A model generated the notes under the pieces. It was not told where the DNA came from. It saw nothing but the letters and a program-made list of their open reading frames with translations, and searched no databases. The translations under genes were made by a program, and so were the position numbers. Shown in pieces: positions 1-7,077 of a DNA stretch of 64,000 nucleotides (position 1 is the stretch's first letter; each line of letters opens with the position of its first letter). The DNA is taken from contig NZ_CP011994.1 in NCBI RefSeq assembly GCF_001632845.1, forward strand, positions 2,304,001-2,368,000. Reading direction: 5' to 3'. The stretch is from Ectothiorhodospira sp. BSL-9 (GTDB lineage Bacteria > Pseudomonadota > Gammaproteobacteria > Ectothiorhodospirales > Ectothiorhodospiraceae).

Positions 1-468
1 GTGGTGTCCGAAGTGGACATGCAGGAGTTGCGCAATGCCGTGGACCAGACCCGGCGTGAAGTGGAGAACCGCTACGATTTCAAGGGCTCCGCGGCCAACG
101 TGGAGCAGAGCGAGGCGGAACTGACCCTGTTCGGGGATTCCGAATTCCAGGTGGATCAGGTCATGGATATCCTCACCCAGAAGATGGCCAAGCGGGGCAT
201 CGACGTGAGCTGTCTGGAATCGGGCAAGCTGGAGGAGGGCGGCGGCAAGGCTCGCCGCACCGTCACCATCCGTCAGGGTATCGATCAGGACATGGGCAAG
301 AAGATAATCCGCATGGTCAAGGACAGCAAGCTCAAGGTGCAGGCCTCCATCCAGGGTGACAAGGTGCGCATTACCGGCAAGAAGCGTGATGACCTTCAGG
401 ACGTGATCGCCCTGCTGCGCAAGGCGGAACTGGATCTGCCGCTACAGTACGACAACTTCCGGGATTGA
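1..468 (+). CDS. yajQ: YajQ-family nucleotide-binding protein, start cut off by window edge
   Basis: The protein runs from a conserved VSEVDMQEL start region through two related alpha/beta domains to a C-terminal YDNFRD end, as in YajQ/UPF0234 proteins. These bind nucleotides, and some members are reported cyclic-di-GMP effectors. Family members usually start about five residues earlier (MPSFD-type), so the visible GTG at base 1 is probably an internal Val codon and the true start lies outside the window. 155 residues are visible against about 160 in the family. It is convergent with the next gene, with only 2 bases between the stop codons. Confidence 0.9.
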   Translation: MVSEVDMQELRNAVDQTRREVENRYDFKGSAANVEQSEAELTLFGDSEFQVDQVMDILTQKMAKRGIDVSCLESGKLEEGGGKARRTVTIRQGIDQDMGKKIIRMVKDSKLKVQASIQGDKVRITGKKRDDLQDVIALLRKAELDLPLQYDNFRD

Positions 469-470
469 AC

Positions 471-791
471 TCACTCCATCTCGGCATCCGAGTCGCGGCC
501 CGGCATCCAGCCCATGGACCGGGCCTTCTCGATGGCCTGGTCGTGGATGCGGGTGTGGCGCTCGCGGATCTCCGGGGGCAGGTTGCTCACCCGCAGGCCG
601 TATTGGTCCCAGGCCGCATTGACCTTGTCATGCAGCACCTGGATCTGCGCGGTGGTCCAACCCTCGCAGGTCTCGGTCTCCGGGATGAGCTCGAAGATCC
701 AGGCATCCTTGATGATGCCGCCGATGGGGGTCATGCCGCCGTGCAGGTCGTTGTGGATGCCCACGTAGGTCTGCTGTGTTCTGGAATTCAT
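471..791 (-). CDS. Conserved-looking hypothetical protein, 106 aa
   Basis: I do not recognise a named family. The protein is acidic and soluble, with no signal peptide or membrane segment, and has Trp-rich stretches (WIFEL, EGWTTAQ, WDQYGLR) and a helical C-terminal half. A GGAACGAAG purine-rich sequence lies directly upstream of the ATG and supports the start. It is convergent with yajQ and divergent from the Rieske-like gene. Codon use resembles its neighbours, which argues for a real gene. No function is assigned. Confidence 0.7.
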   Translation of the reverse strand: MNSRTQQTYVGIHNDLHGGMTPIGGIIKDAWIFELIPETETCEGWTTAQIQVLHDKVNAAWDQYGLRVSNLPPEIRERHTRIHDQAIEKARSMGWMPGRDSDAEME

Positions 792-826
792 CTTCGTTCC
801 TCAATTGTGGTCCATAATCTTCGCCC

Positions 827-1417
827 ATGATGCCTGAATCCTTCAACGTACCGCCGGATCAACGCCGAATTTATTATCGGGTGGCCCTCAAGATGCTGGC
901 ACTGCTGGGCGTGGCCATGCTGGCCTATGTGATGCTCAGCGCTGTGCTGGGAGACCCGGACGACGATGCCGGCCAGAGCGGCGGCCGATCCGTGGATATT
1001 TCCGACCTGGCCCCGGGCGAGGTCAAGGCCATCACCTGGGAGGGTCGTCCCATCTGGATTGTCGGGCGCACCCCCGACATGCTGGAAGCCGATGCGGCGT
1101 TTTCAGACCAGCTCTACGACGCGGATTCCCGTTTGAGTCGCCAGCCCCGGGATTATCGCAACCCCCACCGCTCCGCGGCTCCCGAGGTGCTGGTGGTCGT
1201 GGCCCTGGGCACCGATCTGGCCTGCGAACTCACCTGGGTGCCGCCCGAAGCCGCTGCGGAGGAAGGCTGGGGCGGCGGTTTTGTCGACCGTTGCCGCGGC
1301 TCACGCTACGACCTGTCCGGCCGCGTCTACCGCGACCAACAAGCCCGCCGCAACCTGGAAGTCCCCAACTACCGCCTGCCCTCCACCAACCAGCTGATCC
1401 TCGGCCAAACCCCTTAA
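827..1417 (+). CDS. Membrane-anchored Rieske-fold protein lacking all four cluster ligands
   Basis: One N-terminal membrane helix (about residues 20-42) is followed by a periplasmic domain that aligns with the bc1 Rieske protein, including GSRYDLSGRVY and NLEVPNYR near the C-terminus. In bc1 Rieske proteins box 1 is C-T-H-L-G-C and box 2 is C-P-C-H-G-S. Here they read G128-T-D130-L-A-C133 and D154-R-C156-R157-G-S. All four Fe-S ligands are replaced (Gly, Asp, Asp, Arg), while both disulfide cysteines (C133, C156) are kept. It is therefore unlikely to hold a 2Fe-2S cluster and may be a structural or assembly homologue. The start is ATG 827 or the adjacent ATG 830. The stop codon lies inside the palindrome that follows. 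Confidence 0.75.
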   Translation: MMPESFNVPPDQRRIYYRVALKMLALLGVAMLAYVMLSAVLGDPDDDAGQSGGRSVDISDLAPGEVKAITWEGRPIWIVGRTPDMLEADAAFSDQLYDADSRLSRQPRDYRNPHRSAAPEVLVVVALGTDLACELTWVPPEAAAEEGWGGGFVDRCRGSRYDLSGRVYRDQQARRNLEVPNYRLPSTNQLILGQTP

Positions 1418-1475
1418 ATGGGGACAGACACCTTTTACCCTGAAAGGGTAAAAGGTGTCTGTCCCCATTTAAGGG
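1411..1475. repeat. Perfect 31-bp inverted repeat of the GGGGACAGACACC family
   Basis: Two 31-base arms (1411-1441 and 1445-1475) are perfect reverse complements around a GAA spacer. They lie between the convergent Rieske-like gene and rsmJ. The TAA stop codons of both genes sit symmetrically in the outer part of the arms. It would fold into a very stable hairpin on either strand and could terminate both transcripts. The core GGGGACAGA recurs at several other places in the window. Confidence 0.9.
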
Positions 1476-2221
1476 CGGGTGAGGTAGACGTCGAAACGGG
1501 TACTGCTGCCGGGAATCTGGAAGTCCGGTGCCTGGCCTCCCAGGGGCTCGGCTCGCACGGGGCGTTTCACCACCGCCCGCTCCCGCGCCACCTGAAGAGA
1601 CGCTTCCAGCAGTTGGGCGGCATCCTCATCGTCTCCCACCACGGCCCGGAATGCCCGCATCTCCTTCTTCACCAGCGCGGATTTCTCCCGGTGCGGGTAC
1701 ATGGGGTCCAGGGTGACCACGTCGCAGGCATGATCTGCCAGCCAATGGGCGGCATCGCCCCTGACAAGGTTCATGCGACCCGCGGCCTCAGCCAGTTCCT
1801 GTTCACGGGCGGCACGGTCCAGCCCATCAGCCAGCAGCGCGGCAATCACCGGATGACGCTCCAGCAGGGTGACCCTGCACCCCAGCAGGGCCAGTATGAA
1901 CGCATCCCGGCCCAACCCGGCCGTGGCATCGACTACATGGGGTCGGTGTCCGCCCTTGATGCCCACGGCCCGGGCCAGGGGCTCCTTGCGGGCACTCGCA
2001 TGGGCCCCACGGTACCCGAGTCTACCCCCGGCCAGGTCCACGAACACGGGCCCGGGTGCCTTGGGTCCGCACTGGCGCAGCTCCAGTCGCTCGGGGGTGA
2101 CGACCAGTTGCCATGTGTCGGTTTCGGGCTGGTCGACCAGCGTCAGGCCCAGTGAGCTGGCAAGGGCCTCGGCGCGGGACTGATCGGCGGGCTCATCACA
2201 GAGTATGCTCAGGGTCTTGAT
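1469..2221 (-). CDS. rsmJ: 16S rRNA (guanine-1516-N2)-methyltransferase, apparent ATC start
   Basis: RsmJ is a SAM-dependent enzyme that methylates G1516 of 16S rRNA. The SAM-binding stretch VVDATAGLGRDAF and the catalytic-region DPMYPHREKSALVKKEMR are present. The first ATG/GTG/TTG in frame is a GTG at 2047, which would remove about 58 conserved residues (IKTLSILCDEP, WQLVVTPERLELR). A stop codon lies in frame at 2240-2242. GAGGAG (2228-2233) sits six bases before an ATC codon at 2221. Starting there gives 250 residues, the length of E. coli RsmJ, and a matching MK-type N-terminus. The reading is a rare ATC start or a point change in ATG. It is the last gene of a dehydrogenase-slyX-rsmJ operon. 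Confidence 0.85.
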   Translation of the reverse strand: MKTLSILCDEPADQSRAEALASSLGLTLVDQPETDTWQLVVTPERLELRQCGPKAPGPVFVDLAGGRLGYRGAHASARKEPLARAVGIKGGHRPHVVDATAGLGRDAFILALLGCRVTLLERHPVIAALLADGLDRAAREQELAEAAGRMNLVRGDAAHWLADHACDVVTLDPMYPHREKSALVKKEMRAFRAVVGDDEDAAQLLEASLQVARERAVVKRPVRAEPLGGQAPDFQIPGSSTRFDVYLTRP

Positions 2222-2233
2222 GGGGGGCTCCTC
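2219..2233 (-). promoter_or_regulatory. Shine-Dalgarno GAGGAG before an ATC codon of rsmJ
   Basis: On the minus strand GAGGAG is followed by CCCCCC and then ATC AAG ACC. The spacing is ideal and the reading frame downstream is conserved protein, so this site fixes the rsmJ start although the codon is non-canonical. The nearest alternative, CTG at 2212, would have 15-base spacing. Confidence 0.6.
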
Positions 2234-2241
2234 GGGCGTTC

Positions 2242-2264
2242 AAAAAAGGTGTCTGTCCCCTTTT
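2242..2264. repeat. Single arm of the GGGGACAGACACC repeat
   Basis: On the minus strand this reads AAAAGGGGACAGACACC followed by TTTTTT, the same core as the arms of the palindrome at 1411-1475, but without a second arm. It lies between slyX and rsmJ. Confidence 0.75.
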
Positions 2265-2268
2265 CTCC

Positions 2269-2490
2269 TCAATAATGCGGTGGCGGGGGCTCCGGGCCTT
2301 CCTGGCCGCCGGGTTGGGTGGCCAGCACCTCGGCCAGACGCAGGCGCAGATCCTCCATCTGCCGCTGCATCTGCAATAGCTCCCGTTGCTGGCGGGTGAC
2401 CACATCGTTGAGGTCCTGCAGCTGGGCATCCTGATGGGCCAGACGGATTTCAAGATCGATCACGCGATCGTTCATGGGCGTGGTGGACAT
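2269..2490 (-). CDS. slyX: SlyX family protein
   Basis: This is a 73-residue protein with the SlyX pattern: a short N-terminus, a single long coiled coil (VIDLEIRLAHQDAQLQDLN through LRLRLAEVL) and a Pro-rich tail ending PPPPHY. The molecular function of SlyX is not established. The start was placed at the ATG giving MSTTPMNDR rather than further upstream, because upstream sequence overlaps the preceding gene and is not SlyX-like. It is ten bases downstream of the dehydrogenase stop, so the two are probably co-transcribed with rsmJ. Confidence 0.9.
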   Translation of the reverse strand: MSTTPMNDRVIDLEIRLAHQDAQLQDLNDVVTRQQRELLQMQRQMEDLRLRLAEVLATQPGGQEGPEPPPPHY

Positions 2491-2500
2491 GTCGCGATAC

Positions 2501-3466
2501 CTATGGGGTGACCTGATTCGTGGGCTGGCCGGCCTTGAAGGCCTGGATATTGCCCGCCAGGGCATTCACCATGCGCTGGCGGGCCTCGACGGCTGCCCAG
2601 GCGATATGGGGAGTAATGATCAGGTTGGGGATGTCCTTAGCCAGCAGGGGGTGATCCGCCTCGGGCGGTTCCTTCTCCAGTACATCCACCCCGGCGCCAC
2701 CGATCTCGCCGCGGCGCAAGGCCTCGGCCAGGGCAGCGTTATCCACGATGGCCCCCCGGGCCGTATTGATCAGCACCGCATCGCTTTTCATCATCCGCAA
2801 CCGGTGCTCGTCAATCAGCTGGTCGGTTTCTGGCGTCAGCGGGCAGTGCAGGCTGAGCACGTCGCTGGTGCGGATCACCTCATCCAGCGGCAGGCGCCCT
2901 GGCTCCGGTCCCCGCCCCGTCAGGCTTTGTGCCACCGCCACGTCCATGCCGAAGGCATGCGCCACCTTTGCCGTGGCCTGGCCAAGCACCCCATGACCGA
3001 TGATCCCCAGGCGCCGCCCGGCCAGTTCCCGGATGGGATGATCCAGCAGGCAGAACTGCCGGCTGTCGTTCCAGGCGCCAGAGCGCACATCATCGTGATA
3101 CCGGGACAGGCGCACGGTGAGAGACAGCAGCATGGCGAATACATGCTGCACCACGGAGGCCGTGGCGTAGTCCCGCACGTTGCACACGCTGATGCCCAGG
3201 CGCGACGCGGCCTCCAGATCCACATTGTTGGTCCCTGTGGCCGCCAGGCAGACCAGTTTGAGATCCGCAGCCGCGGCCAGGGCGTCGGCATCCAGCACCA
3301 CCTTGTTGGTGATCACCACCTGGGCTCCCTGGATGCGCTCCACCGTCTCCGGCGGTCGGGTGTAGTCGTGAAAGGTCCAGCGGGTGAGGGAGTCGTGAAG
3401 GGGAGAGAGATCCAGATCCCCCCGGTCCAGGGTTTCCAGATCGAGAAATACGCCCTGTTCAATCAT
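2501..3466 (-). CDS. D-2-hydroxyacid dehydrogenase (hydroxypyruvate/glycerate type)
   Basis: This 321-residue member of the D-isomer-specific 2-hydroxyacid dehydrogenase family reduces 2-keto acids such as hydroxypyruvate or glyoxylate with NAD(P)H. The nucleotide-binding motif GIIGHGVLGQ is at residues 154-163. The catalytic triad is visible as R237 (INTARG), E266 (VLEKEPP) and H287 (TPHIAW). The N-terminus resembles glycerate dehydrogenase HprA, which would suit photorespiratory 2-carbon recycling in a RuBisCO-bearing cell, but the substrate cannot be read from sequence. It is the first gene of the operon with slyX and rsmJ. Confidence 0.88.
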   Translation of the reverse strand: MIEQGVFLDLETLDRGDLDLSPLHDSLTRWTFHDYTRPPETVERIQGAQVVITNKVVLDADALAAAADLKLVCLAATGTNNVDLEAASRLGISVCNVRDYATASVVQHVFAMLLSLTVRLSRYHDDVRSGAWNDSRQFCLLDHPIRELAGRRLGIIGHGVLGQATAKVAHAFGMDVAVAQSLTGRGPEPGRLPLDEVIRTSDVLSLHCPLTPETDQLIDEHRLRMMKSDAVLINTARGAIVDNAALAEALRRGEIGGAGVDVLEKEPPEADHPLLAKDIPNLIITPHIAWAAVEARQRMVNALAGNIQAFKAGQPTNQVTP

Positions 3467-3498
3467 CGGTCGCTATTTCCTTGCCTCAAGAAAACGAA

Positions 3499-3527
3499 GA
3501 CCCCTCTCCCGTGAGGGTAGAGGGGTC
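3499..3527. terminator. GACCCCTCT hairpin between two leftward genes
   Basis: GACCCCTCT (3499-3507) pairs perfectly with AGAGGGGTC (3519-3527) around an 11-base loop. No T-tract follows, so it may be an intergenic repeat rather than an intrinsic terminator. It sits downstream of the YccA-like gene on the minus strand. Confidence 0.45.
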
Positions 3528-3554
3528 AGGTTCGATGCTGCTCAGGACAGGAGA

Positions 3555-4229
3555 TCAGTTATCGCCGCTGAGCATGGCAAACAGGTTCAGCATGTGCAGG
3601 AACAGCACATAGATGTTGGCGAACAGGGAGACGGTCATCACCACGTAGTTGGCCTCGCCGTCATGCACCATGCGGCTGGTGTCCCACAGGATGGCAGCCG
3701 ATACCAGCAGCACCACGGCCGAGGAGATGGCCAGGGACAGGGCCGGGATGGCCAGGAACAGGTTGGCGATGATGGCCGCCAGGATCACCAGGAAGCCCAC
3801 GAACACGAAGCCGCCCAGGAAACTGAAGTCCTTGCGGGTGACCAGGGCGTAGGCGGACAGCCCCACAAAGACCAGCGCCGTGGAGGCCAGGGCACCGCCG
3901 ACAATGGCCGGGCCGTTGGGCAGGCTCAGGTACAGGGAGACGATGGGGCCCAGGATGAAGCCCATGATGCCGGTAAAGGCAAAGGTGAGCGGAATGCTCC
4001 ACACGCTGTTACGCAGGGCATGGATACCAAAGGGCATGCCGATGAAGATGGCCAGCATCACGATCCAGTGCACCGGCGGCGCCCCCACCGCCATGGCCAC
4101 GAAGGCCATGATGGCGCTGAACGCCAGGGTCATGGACAGCAGCATGTAGGTGTTGCGGATAACCTTGTTGGTGGCCAGAGCCTGGCTCTGGGCCTGCTGG
4201 GTTACGGTGCTCGCGCGCTCCGTCTGCAT
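3555..4229 (-). CDS. Bax inhibitor-1/YccA family membrane protein
   Basis: This 224-residue protein has about seven hydrophobic segments and the BI-1 family features: a short Thr/Gln-rich cytoplasmic N-terminus (TVTQQAQSQALATNKVIRN), then TM segments and an Asp-containing C-terminal region (ILWDTSRMVHDGEANY). In E. coli YccA binds FtsH and modulates membrane-protein proteolysis, and other family members act as pH-sensitive calcium leak channels. A GGAGGAACACCC sequence upstream supports the ATG. It appears monocistronic. Confidence 0.9.
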   Translation of the reverse strand: MQTERASTVTQQAQSQALATNKVIRNTYMLLSMTLAFSAIMAFVAMAVGAPPVHWIVMLAIFIGMPFGIHALRNSVWSIPLTFAFTGIMGFILGPIVSLYLSLPNGPAIVGGALASTALVFVGLSAYALVTRKDFSFLGGFVFVGFLVILAAIIANLFLAIPALSLAISSAVVLLVSAAILWDTSRMVHDGEANYVVMTVSLFANIYVLFLHMLNLFAMLSGDN

Positions 4230-4329
4230 GGGTGTTCCTCCGGACGAAAGTGGGTGGAGTTGATCAGTGTACGATCATGGTAAGGTACTTGATTCCATGC
4301 GGTTGATCAAAGCATGCCATCAGCATTTC

Positions 4330-4359
4330 TTGTGGCTTCATGACCAAGCCGGTTAAACT
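4330..4359 (+). promoter_or_regulatory. Candidate sigma-70 promoter of tRNA-Ser
   Basis: TTGTGG (4330-4335) and TAAACT (4354-4359) are separated by 18 bases and end 40 bases before the mature tRNA. The match to consensus is partial, so this is a candidate only. Confidence 0.35.
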
Positions 4360-4399
4360 ACCCGCCTTCTATGACCTCTCAACGCTGATAAGCGTTCAC

Positions 4400-4487
4400 G
4401 GAAGGGTGGCAGAGCGGTTGAATGCACCGGTCTTGAAAACCGGCGATGGGCGACCATCCGTGGGTTCGAATCCCACCCCTTCCGCCA
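4400..4487 (+). tRNA. tRNA-Ser (anticodon UGA)
   Basis: The acceptor stem pairs GGAAGGG (4400-4406) with CCCTTCC, followed by G and an encoded CCA (4485-4487). The anticodon stem CCGGT/ACCGG encloses CTTGAAA, placing TGA at 4434-4436. A long variable arm (type II tRNA) and the TTCGAATCC T-loop region are visible. At 88 bases it has the usual size for serine tRNA. Confidence 0.95.
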
Positions 4488-4492
4488 TCTTG

Positions 4493-4523
4493 AAAAAAAG
4501 CCTCTGATTCAAGGGGCTTTTTT
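4493..4523 (+). terminator. Rho-independent terminator after tRNA-Ser
   Basis: A-rich AAAAAAAGCCTC pairs (with a G-T pair) with GGGGCTTTTTT around a short loop and ends in six Ts. It begins six bases after the tRNA CCA. Confidence 0.85.
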
Positions 4524-4671
4524 GTGTTTGGGCTTCCTTTAACCCACACCTTTACCCACAACAAAAAAGGTGACAGACCCCGTGTGGGCGCGGGCCTCGC
4601 CCCCTTCGGCCTGCTCGTGGGCGACCCCGCCGCTTGTTACACTGCCCTTCCATCCCTTGCACGGAGTTGCC

Positions 4672-6327
4672 ATGAGCGGCGACGAATCTCCGGAAGCCTC
4701 CATACCCGATCTGGATCTTCGCCTGGATGAGTCTGGTACCCGGGTGTATTGCACACCGGGACCGGAGCAGGGATATCCTGATCTGGAAGCCGCGTCTGTG
4801 GTGGTGGCCCTGCGCGAGGCGGGGTATGGCGACTGGGCCGTGCTGGATGAGGGGGTCAAGGTGCTCACCCAGGCCCTGCGCCAGCCGGCCCCTGCGGGCC
4901 ATCAGGAGCCCTTCCTGCTGGCCGAGGCGCTGGATGGCCGGTTTGTCCTGAAGGTGGACGCCAAGGGCCTGGAGGCGTCATTGCATGTGGAGGGTCCCCG
5001 CGGGGGAAGTCCCGCCACGGTGGAGCAGGTGCTCCAGGCCCTCGCCGAGAGGGGGGTGACCCATGGCGTTGACCAGAACGCCATCCTCGCCTTGCTCAGG
5101 CAGCCGGAACTGGCCCCGGATGTTGCCGTGATCGCCCGGGCGACGGCGCCCGTGAACGGCGCGGATACCGTCTTTGAATCCCTGGTCCCCGAGGCCCGCG
5201 AACGGATCCCCAGCATCGATGACCGAGGACGCGCCGATTATCGGGACCTGGGTGAACTGGTGCAGGTCTCCCCCGGTACGCCCCTCATGCGTCGCCATCA
5301 TGCCACCCCCGGCACACCCGGCCTGAATCTGTTCGGCGCTCCCATCCCGGCCCGTGATGGCCGGGAGCGATCGTTCTCCACCCGGCTGCGCAACGTGGAA
5401 CGTGACCCTGAAGACCCCGATCTGCTGCGGGCTGCCGCTGCCGGCATGCCCGTGGTGGTGCCCAACGGGGTCATGGTCGAGGAGTTGCTGGATGTGAAAC
5501 AGGTGGATCTGTCCTCCGGGCACCTTAACTTTGAGGGCAGTGTGCGCATCCGCGGCGATGTGGCCGATGGCATGCGCGTGAGATCCACTGGCGATATCGA
5601 GGTGGGCGGCATGGTGGAGGGCGCCATACTGGACGCCGGCGGCGACGTGATCATTCGTCACGGTGTGGTGGGGCAGTTGCAACACGGGGAGGTTCACCAC
5701 CCCACCGCGGTGATCAAGGCGGGGGGCACGGTCAGGGCCCGATTCATGGAAAACGCCCGCGTTGAGGCCGCCGTGGTGGTGGTCCAGGAGCAGTTGGTGC
5801 ACTGCCAGGTGAGCGCTCATCAGTCGGTGACCGTGGGGGCCACCGGGGCGCGCAAGGGGCAGATCGTTGGAGGCCAGGTCAGGGCCCGGGAACTCATCGA
5901 ATGCCTGCTGCTGGGTTCACCGACTTCCCCTCACACCGTGGTGATGGTCGGGGTCGATCCGGAAGGACAGGACCATCTGGAACAGGTGGATGCGCGCCTG
6001 CTGGAGAAACAGAAATTGCTCGATGAGTTGGCCCGTACCCTGCATTTTGCCAGCCAGCACCCGGAGCGGGTGGATGAAAACTTCATCAAACGGGTGCAGA
6101 ACACCCTGGTGAAGGCGCGCGAGGAGATGGCCGAGCTCACCCTGGAACGCGAGGCCCTGGTGCAGCGGGTGGAACGCTCCCAGGATGCCTGCATCCTGGT
6201 GCGGGAACGGCTCTACGGTGGTGTGGAGGTCCACGTGGGCGATCGGGTGCGGCGTGTCGATCAGGAGGTGGTGGGCGGTGCCTTTTTCCTGCGCGAGGGG
6301 GAATTGGTGTTCGACCACGCCCCGTGA
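4672..6327 (+). CDS. FapA-family (DUF342) polymerising/envelope-associated protein
   Basis: This is a 551-residue protein of the FapA/DUF342 type. The central part holds glycine-spaced right-handed beta-helix repeats (NFEGSVRIRGDVADGMRVRSTGDIEVGGMVEGA and onward, roughly residues 280-430), flanked by an N-terminal domain and a C-terminal coiled coil (about residues 440-510). The role is poorly defined. Related proteins are found near motility, signalling or polysaccharide genes. ATG 4672 was chosen because GGAG precedes it at 4662-4665 and the upstream in-frame sequence is not protein-like. The next gene, nnrU, follows after 57 bases. Confidence 0.8.
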   Translation: MSGDESPEASIPDLDLRLDESGTRVYCTPGPEQGYPDLEAASVVVALREAGYGDWAVLDEGVKVLTQALRQPAPAGHQEPFLLAEALDGRFVLKVDAKGLEASLHVEGPRGGSPATVEQVLQALAERGVTHGVDQNAILALLRQPELAPDVAVIARATAPVNGADTVFESLVPEARERIPSIDDRGRADYRDLGELVQVSPGTPLMRRHHATPGTPGLNLFGAPIPARDGRERSFSTRLRNVERDPEDPDLLRAAAAGMPVVVPNGVMVEELLDVKQVDLSSGHLNFEGSVRIRGDVADGMRVRSTGDIEVGGMVEGAILDAGGDVIIRHGVVGQLQHGEVHHPTAVIKAGGTVRARFMENARVEAAVVVVQEQLVHCQVSAHQSVTVGATGARKGQIVGGQVRARELIECLLLGSPTSPHTVVMVGVDPEGQDHLEQVDARLLEKQKLLDELARTLHFASQHPERVDENFIKRVQNTLVKAREEMAELTLEREALVQRVERSQDACILVRERLYGGVEVHVGDRVRRVDQEVVGGAFFLREGELVFDHAP

Positions 6328-6384
6328 AAAGGGCATTATTAGCGTTTGCTGAATCCATCCACTCAACAAGAAGGAAGCCTTACC

Positions 6385-6963
6385 GTGTTTGTGATGATCC
6401 TTGGTCTTGTGCTCTTCCTGGGCATGCACTCCACCCGCATCTTCGCGGACGACTGGCGTCGCGCCCGGATCGACCAGTTTGGCGAGAAGGCCTGGATGGG
6501 GTTTGCCTCCGTCGTTTCACTGATCGGCTTCATCCTGATCGTCTGGGGCTACGGCATGGCCCGGATGGACCCCACCTGGCTCTGGTACCCGCCGTTGTGG
6601 ACCTTCCACGTCACCGCCCTGTTCAGTCTGGTGGCCTTCATCTTCCTGGCCGCCGCCTTTGTGCCCAACAACCATATCAAGGCCCGCGTCGGGCACCCCA
6701 TGGTGATCGCCGTCAAGGTGTGGGCCCTGGGCCACCTGTTCTCCAACGGCACCCTGGCCGACCTGATCCTGTTCGGTTCGCTGCTGGTCTGGGCCGTGTT
6801 GTCCTTCCGGGCCGCGCGCAAGAGAGATTCCGCTCAGGGAACGGCGCCTGCTGCCGCTAACCTGAAAGCGGACGCCATCACTGTGGTGGTGGGCCTTGTT
6901 GGCTACTTCGCCTTCTCGCTGTTCCTGCATGAGTTGCTGATCGGCAAGCCGGTGATGGTCTGA
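6385..6963 (+). CDS. NnrU family membrane protein
   Basis: This 192-residue integral membrane protein has about five or six hydrophobic helices and the NnrU pattern: an MILGLVLFLGMHSTRIF start, a GHP-containing loop and VKVWALGHLFSNG. NnrU is linked genetically to nitric-oxide reductase expression or denitrification in some bacteria, but its biochemical function is unknown and no nitrogen-oxide genes are visible here. GTG 6385 was chosen because AAGGAAG ends seven bases upstream and the family begins at this point. Confidence 0.87.
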   Translation: MFVMILGLVLFLGMHSTRIFADDWRRARIDQFGEKAWMGFASVVSLIGFILIVWGYGMARMDPTWLWYPPLWTFHVTALFSLVAFIFLAAAFVPNNHIKARVGHPMVIAVKVWALGHLFSNGTLADLILFGSLLVWAVLSFRAARKRDSAQGTAPAAANLKADAITVVVGLVGYFAFSLFLHELLIGKPVMV

Positions 6964-6969
6964 ATACCG

Positions 6970-7001
6970 CCGGTGCTCCGCTCAGGGGGGCGGGGCACCG
7001 G
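6970..7001 (+). terminator. GC-rich hairpin after nnrU
   Basis: CCGGTGCTCCGC (6970-6981) pairs with GCGGGGCACCGG (6990-7001), one pair being G-T. No T-run follows, so it may be a factor-assisted terminator. Confidence 0.5.
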
Positions 7002-7077
7002 TGTTGGGCAAGATGCCGTGGGGACGGATGTTTCATCGTCAGGGATGCGTGTTGCATAACCAGGGGTTGAATGATCC

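Noticed and set aside
2047-2047. GTG at 2047 as the rsmJ start
   Set aside because: It would delete about 58 residues that match the RsmJ N-terminus and leaves the well-placed GAGGAG unused.
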